Below are positions 59,549-64,000 of a stretch of 64,000 nucleotides of DNA, piece after piece (positions within the stretch are counted from its first letter, which is position 1; every line of letters begins with the position of its first letter). The stretch is from Warburgia ugandensis. Lineage: Eukaryota; Streptophyta; Magnoliopsida; Canellales; Canellaceae. The translations under genes were made by a program, and so were the position numbers. Location: positions 51,582,001 to 51,646,000 of the forward strand of contig CP141127.1 of NCBI GenBank assembly GCA_035236585.1. Reading direction: 5' to 3'. The notes beneath the pieces are model-generated. The model saw nothing but the letters and a program-made list of their open reading frames with translations. It was not told the origin of the DNA and did no database searches.

Positions 59549-62175
59549 TGTAACGACCCGGGCTTTCTCATGCATTTTTAAATGCAATATCTAATTTCCT
59601 AAGGCAGGATGCATCCCTATTTGAAAACCATTTTATAAAAACCATGCAATGCAGCGGAAACCTTTAGTCTTAAACTCATTTTTGAAAACCCCGAGTATCA
59701 TTTGCCTTCACAACAACCAAAGTGGTTTTTGAAAAACTTCAGAAATCATAAATGTTCTTCCCTAGGTCTATCGAGTCACAGCACACAGCCCAACTCTAAG
59801 TAAATACAAATACATGTCCAAAGGGTAGAGAGTTTACTTACATGTACAATTGTCTCCTATTTGATTCACTTGCTCGTAGCACTAATATCTCCTGAGACAT
59901 CTTCTATTTGTGAGTGTAACTATCCTAAAAAATGTTAAGGATAGGGTGAGTATATACTATACTCAGTAGGAGTCTATCACTACTAGTTTTGCAATGCATG
60001 TTATGTTTAAAATCATGTGCTCTTAAAAACATATGCATGTTCGAACAATCATGTTCAATATCGATATTAAAAACCACTGTCAAACCAGAATATTGAGGAC
60101 TTAAACAAATATCATAATCCAAGTCAAAAGTATCATATATCATAAACATAATGATATGCATACGATGCTCCACTGAATCCAACTCACGGATATATGGTAT
60201 GGTCAACCAACCTCATGTCATGCCATATGCAATGCAAGTAAATCCACGAAACCATAGGGCCCAAACTATGCCCACGACCTCGCCGCTGTGTGGTCCCCGC
60301 GTACCTGAGGACACAGTGTCATAGCCTCCACGGGGCATATGACACATCGACCCAATGCCGTGACACCAGTGGTAGCCCCCTGTACCACATGCAGCCGACG
60401 TAGGGACATGCCCTTTTTGGGCGTGGTACCCATCCACCTAATAGTGGTAGAGGCTGGAGGCCAACCCAAACCTCTCGGCATAGCGCCCACGAGCTTATCA
60501 TCCCAAATCATATTTGATCAAACAAGCGAAAACCATATTTTCAAAACCTGTCCTCTTTGGGTCCCTCACAATTGCTTGGCCCTCACAATTGCCTACCCAG
60601 CGTCTTTTGGTAACCCTCAAGGACATGCAATCTTTCAAAAACTCAATGCTCACAAATCATGCAATATATGCATTTGTTTGCAAAACATATCTATGCATAA
60701 AGCATTTATCATATGTATGCTGAATTAAGTCATACTAAACAAGTTATATAACTTATACTTAAAACATGCATAAAACAATCATGGCTCTTTTAAAAAGTCT
60801 AGTAGCGATAGAGCACCTACTTGGCTAGGTCGCGCTAACTCCTTTGTTCTCGTACGCTCCTGAGCATGGTCTGGGGAATCAAGGTTAGTTTGGCCTATCT
60901 TTTAGAGGTTTTAGAGTGGTTGGTCTTATTACTTAGGCATTAGGGGTCCATCCCTATGCCTATGGGTGTCCTAAGGTCCTAATTGGGCCTTGGTATCCTC
61001 AGTTTTCCAAAGGTCTAGTGGCCACGCACCACCATCCTATTCTAAGGGTCATGCCCACCTTTGATTGGTCCTTGATCAGTGATTTTATAGTTTGGGTGTG
61101 TCCGCGTCATCGACACGGACACAACACCTTTTGCGGCACCTCAATCAAAGCTTTAGATCTCAGGTTATAAGCTTTTTAATGTCATATGTACATAAGGACC
61201 TTATGAGTGAAAAGGCGGAATGCTAGCACGCTGCGCGTCAGTGGCATGCGCCCCAGCTGCCTTAAGAAATGGAAAATCCCGGATCGCTAGTGTGCTGCGC
61301 GTCTATGGCATGCGCCTCAGCTGACGCGTCTGCAGACACGCTAAACTTCCCGCCCGATTTTTCATTTTGCGAGAGCCTCCACGGACGCGCCCGTTTGGTT
61401 CTCTTCGAACGCGGTCGACGTGTTCTGTGCGGTAAGGAGCGTTTCACTCGTTGGGGGACCAGGGCGTCCTCAGGACACCCTGGTTGGACCCTGTTGAACT
61501 AGTGCAGCCTAGGGAACGTCCCTGGGTCCTTGGTGACTCTCCAAGGCTCTATTTTGCATGATTTTTCATGCAAAAACTTAGGGAAACTGAGCCAAGGACT
61601 ACTGTGAAGACGGGTTTTGAGGGATCTTGGGCATACCTGGCTCGTTGCTGGGTTTTTCTCCTCGTTTCTCCTCTTGGTTGCTTCTCCAAAATGGGTTTTT
61701 CTCAAGCTTTTGGGCTGCCATTAGAGATGCCCAAGAGCTCTATTTATAGAGCTATAAGAGGGTTCTGGAGGGAGCTCTCACCGCCCTTGAATGGCGGTGG
61801 AGAAACCTCCAGAATGGTGGTGATTTCTCCTCCAATCACAGCCATTCTAGAACCCTCTAGGGGGTTAAAGATGAAGGGTGCTCATATCAAAATGGGCCCC
61901 TATGTCTTGCAGGCTAAATCCATTTTTTGTAAAAATTACATATTTGCCCCTGAACTCTAAAGGGCCATAACTTGCTCATTTTAACTCTGTTTTCGGTGAT
62001 TTTGGTCTTGTTGGATTCCTTCTTCTGAGACACACCTAATGGTACTATTTTTAGGACCAAATTTTTGGGTTCAGTCAAGGTGAATAGTGAAATGACCAAA
62101 ATGCCCTTATCTTCAAAAACTGAACTTTTCATTGCTCACTTGGGATTTTAATATTATAAAATTGGAGTCATTACA
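59549..62175 (-). repeat. E8 3' LTR (type A U3), 2627 bp
   Basis: Closest to the E2 LTRs in length and sequence. The palindrome is at 59948-59964 and the TATA box at 61741-61748 on the minus strand. The satellite-like U3 block is at about 61870-62030 and the short inverted repeats GGAGAAACC/GGTTTCTCC at about 61797-61830. Confidence 0.9.
61741..61748 (-). promoter_or_regulatory. TATA box of E8 LTR
   Basis: TATAAATA on the minus strand in ctataaatagagctc, the type A box. Confidence 0.7.
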
Positions 62176-64000
62176 TTATTACCCCCTTAAAAGAATTTTG
62201 TCCTCTAAATTCCATAAATTATCATCTTCCTAGTATTTGTCTCTTAGATAACTCCTTGGTGAATGCATTCTCACCCTTGGGAATCAAATCTAGGCTCATC
62301 CTCAATTTATTATTCCTATAGTTCCTCCTACAAGGCCTCACCTATAAGGGCCGCTTTTGCTGAGTACTCTGATGCATACTCTCATACGTGCCAGTTTAAC
62401 AATACCGATTTCTAGCGGTACTTCATCTATCTCGAAATCCTTAGATTCCTATACTTATCTCATCATGTATAGGATAATCTCCTCGTAAGATTATGCTTCT
62501 TTATTCATGTATAAATTACTCCATACTTCTTTGAGATCATATTATCTTATTTCTCCTATTTTGAATATCATAGGATAATCCTTTTCATCTAGTGGTCTCT
62601 TCCATCATCCACAAGTCCAAAAAGTTCTATACTCAATTTAGTAGGGTTAGTCCTTAAGAAATTCCTTCAATTGATTTTTTTGGTATATACTCATAATAAC
62701 TAACTATTTGTCTAAAGGCAACGTAACATCAAATCTTACCTTATAATGTGCTGGCCGCCTCAACTTTCTCCTTTCATTCCCTATATCAATATATTGTTCA
62801 ATCTTTTACCAGGGCTTTTTTGTCAACCATGCAATCTGTATTGTCAGGAGGTATTCTCATAAGTGGTGATTTTCTTAATTCCTCAAAAAAAAATTTATTT
62901 TTTATTTTTTATTTTTTTCAAGTGCCTCCTTATTTTATCCTTCAAGTGCCTTCTCATACTTAGCTTATAATAGCAATAATTCTCCTTCAATAGTGATTAT
63001 ATCAAATTGTACTGAAGTTGTTAACTCAACAAGTTTAACAATACTCAAGTAAGCATCAACATTTTCTTAGACATAGAAAGACTTTATTTGTTTTCCTATT
63101 GATCTCTTTCTAGATATATCTATGTCATAAGCTCAAGGGCCTCTAAAGTGATCAATACTTATTTGCCTTCTTTTTCAATCCAAGTCAGCAGTATTTTTCA
63201 GACTCAAAGTAATTTCTTTATCTTGTCATGGTAGCCATTAAGGTTTAAAAAAAATGTTTCCCATTTGTTTAGATCACTTCTTGTTTTTGCTCCTATTTTA
63301 GATGCAACTGTTCTCATCAACTGACCTCATACCCTCAATTGACTTATTCTAACAAGTACTTCTTTCTAGGAAAACTCAAGTCTAAAGACTTATAACATCC
63401 TTCTAAGTATATAACTTCGACTACTAACTCATAGATACTAACATACTTGATTAATTAGGGTGGGATACCTTTATTTAGTCAACAGTACTCTAAAGGTAAT
63501 GACTAAATAATGGTCTTAAGATTTTTGGTCTCCCAAATTTATCATAGCAAGATATCAATTTGTTCCTTGATGGTACCCTATTGCTAAATGGACAAGTTAC
63601 TGTCTCGACTTAATTCCTTTATTCACTGATGTAGTGGCAAGGTAGGATATCACCAAAATTTTCTTTTTATGGACTATATCCATTGGTGTTCCTCATAAGC
63701 TAATGGATTTGATAAGAATCTAATTGATATCAAACTATTTGTAGAAGTTTAACTTCTAGTTGGTCGCAATTCTTCTTTGAAAATTTGTCACATGATCTTC
63801 TAAAATTCGATACTCTACTCAAAGTCTTAAACCCCATATGCTTCCTCTCTCTTATACTCTTTTACAATAAGATCATCAACTCACCTAGTATTATTCCTTT
63901 GCATTTGTTTGATCTTCCTTCCTATAGGATTCAAGATGATAGACTTGTATGTGTCTTCATAGAGTCATGATCTTCTTCTTTTGATTATTCAATATTCATC
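62176..64000 (-). other. E8 interior, visible part, with polypurine region at 62176-62216
   Basis: LARD interior sequence. It includes a low-complexity A/T stretch at about 62886-62928 not seen in E2. No coding motif is found, and it is cut by the window end. Confidence 0.82.

Larger units (their letters stand above)
54946..64000 (-). mobile_element. E7: LARD-like element, partial (runs off the window), entered by E8
   Basis: Starts in the satellite at 54946 (TGTGACGACCC). Its 3' LTR is 54946-57794, followed by the polypurine region and 1.75 kb of LARD interior up to 59548, where E8 is inserted. The remaining interior and the other LTR lie beyond the window. The probable target copy is CCACC at 54941-54945, but its partner cannot be seen. 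No coding motif is found in the visible part. Confidence 0.85.
59549..64000 (-). mobile_element. E8: LARD-like element nested in E7, partial
   Basis: The LTR at 59549-62175 (TGTAACGACCCGGG on the plus strand; minus-strand start TGTAATGACTCC) is followed by the polypurine motif and interior up to the window edge. The interior at 62176-64000 is colinear with E2 6895 to about 9200, with part of it absent. The E7 interior is interrupted after gacat (59544-59548), the likely target copy; its partner lies outside the window. Confidence 0.85.

Noticed and set aside
1-64000. Assignment of the satellite as the functional centromere
   Set aside because: Satellite plus chromovirus is compatible with a centromere, but no CENH3 or CRM-type evidence is visible. 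E1 is Tekay/Del-like rather than CRM-like, so only heterochromatin in general is supported.

Overview
The window looks like heterochromatin from a large-genome land plant, most likely a flowering plant. I see no host protein gene and no RNA gene. Everything resolves into one tandem satellite array and a set of Ty3/gypsy LTR retroelements inserted into it and into each other. The plant assignment rests on a Tekay/Del-type chromovirus with a chromodomain after its integrase, initiator-tRNA-Met primer sites, LTRs of about 2.2-2.85 kb and stacked nested insertions. I cannot name the species.

Layout. The satellite occupies 1-3899, 21797-24173, 26946-36346 and 53573-54945, about 17 kb in all. The dominant period is 770-785 bp, made of two related halves of about 440 and 330 bp. 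Element E1 (3900-21796, +) is a chromovirus with gag, protease, RT/RNase H, integrase and chromodomain remnants, flanked by CACGT duplications. Its 5' LTR was later split by E2 (4257-12998, -; CCACC duplications), which has two LTRs but no coding interior. E3 (24174-26945, +) is a solo LTR with GTTAC duplications. E4 (36347-53572, -; TCGGA duplications) is another non-coding element. It carries solo LTR E5 (41097-49344, +; AAAGG duplications), which in turn carries E6 (42365 to about 48815, -). E7 (54946 to beyond the window, -) is entered at 59549 by E8 (-), which also runs off the window.

E2, E4, E6, E7 and E8 share one non-coding interior of about 3.4-3.5 kb, so they form a LARD-like non-autonomous family. 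They carry LTRs with the same 3' part but two kinds of U3 start: type A (TGTAATGACTCC) in E2 and E8, as in E1, and type B (TGTAATGCCCGAGC-like) in E4, E6 and E7, as in E3. E5 looks like a mosaic of the two.

The most interesting observation is that the satellite is related to the retroelement LTRs. Each satellite half aligns by eye with the U3 segment just upstream of the LTR TATA box, in the same order and orientation. Either the satellite grew by tandem amplification of an old LTR piece, or the LTR family captured satellite DNA. The retroelements then inserted back into this array, giving an LTR to satellite to LTR-target cycle.

All statements come from reading the sequence by eye. Divergences are hand counts over short stretches. 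The retroelements are described only as fossils.
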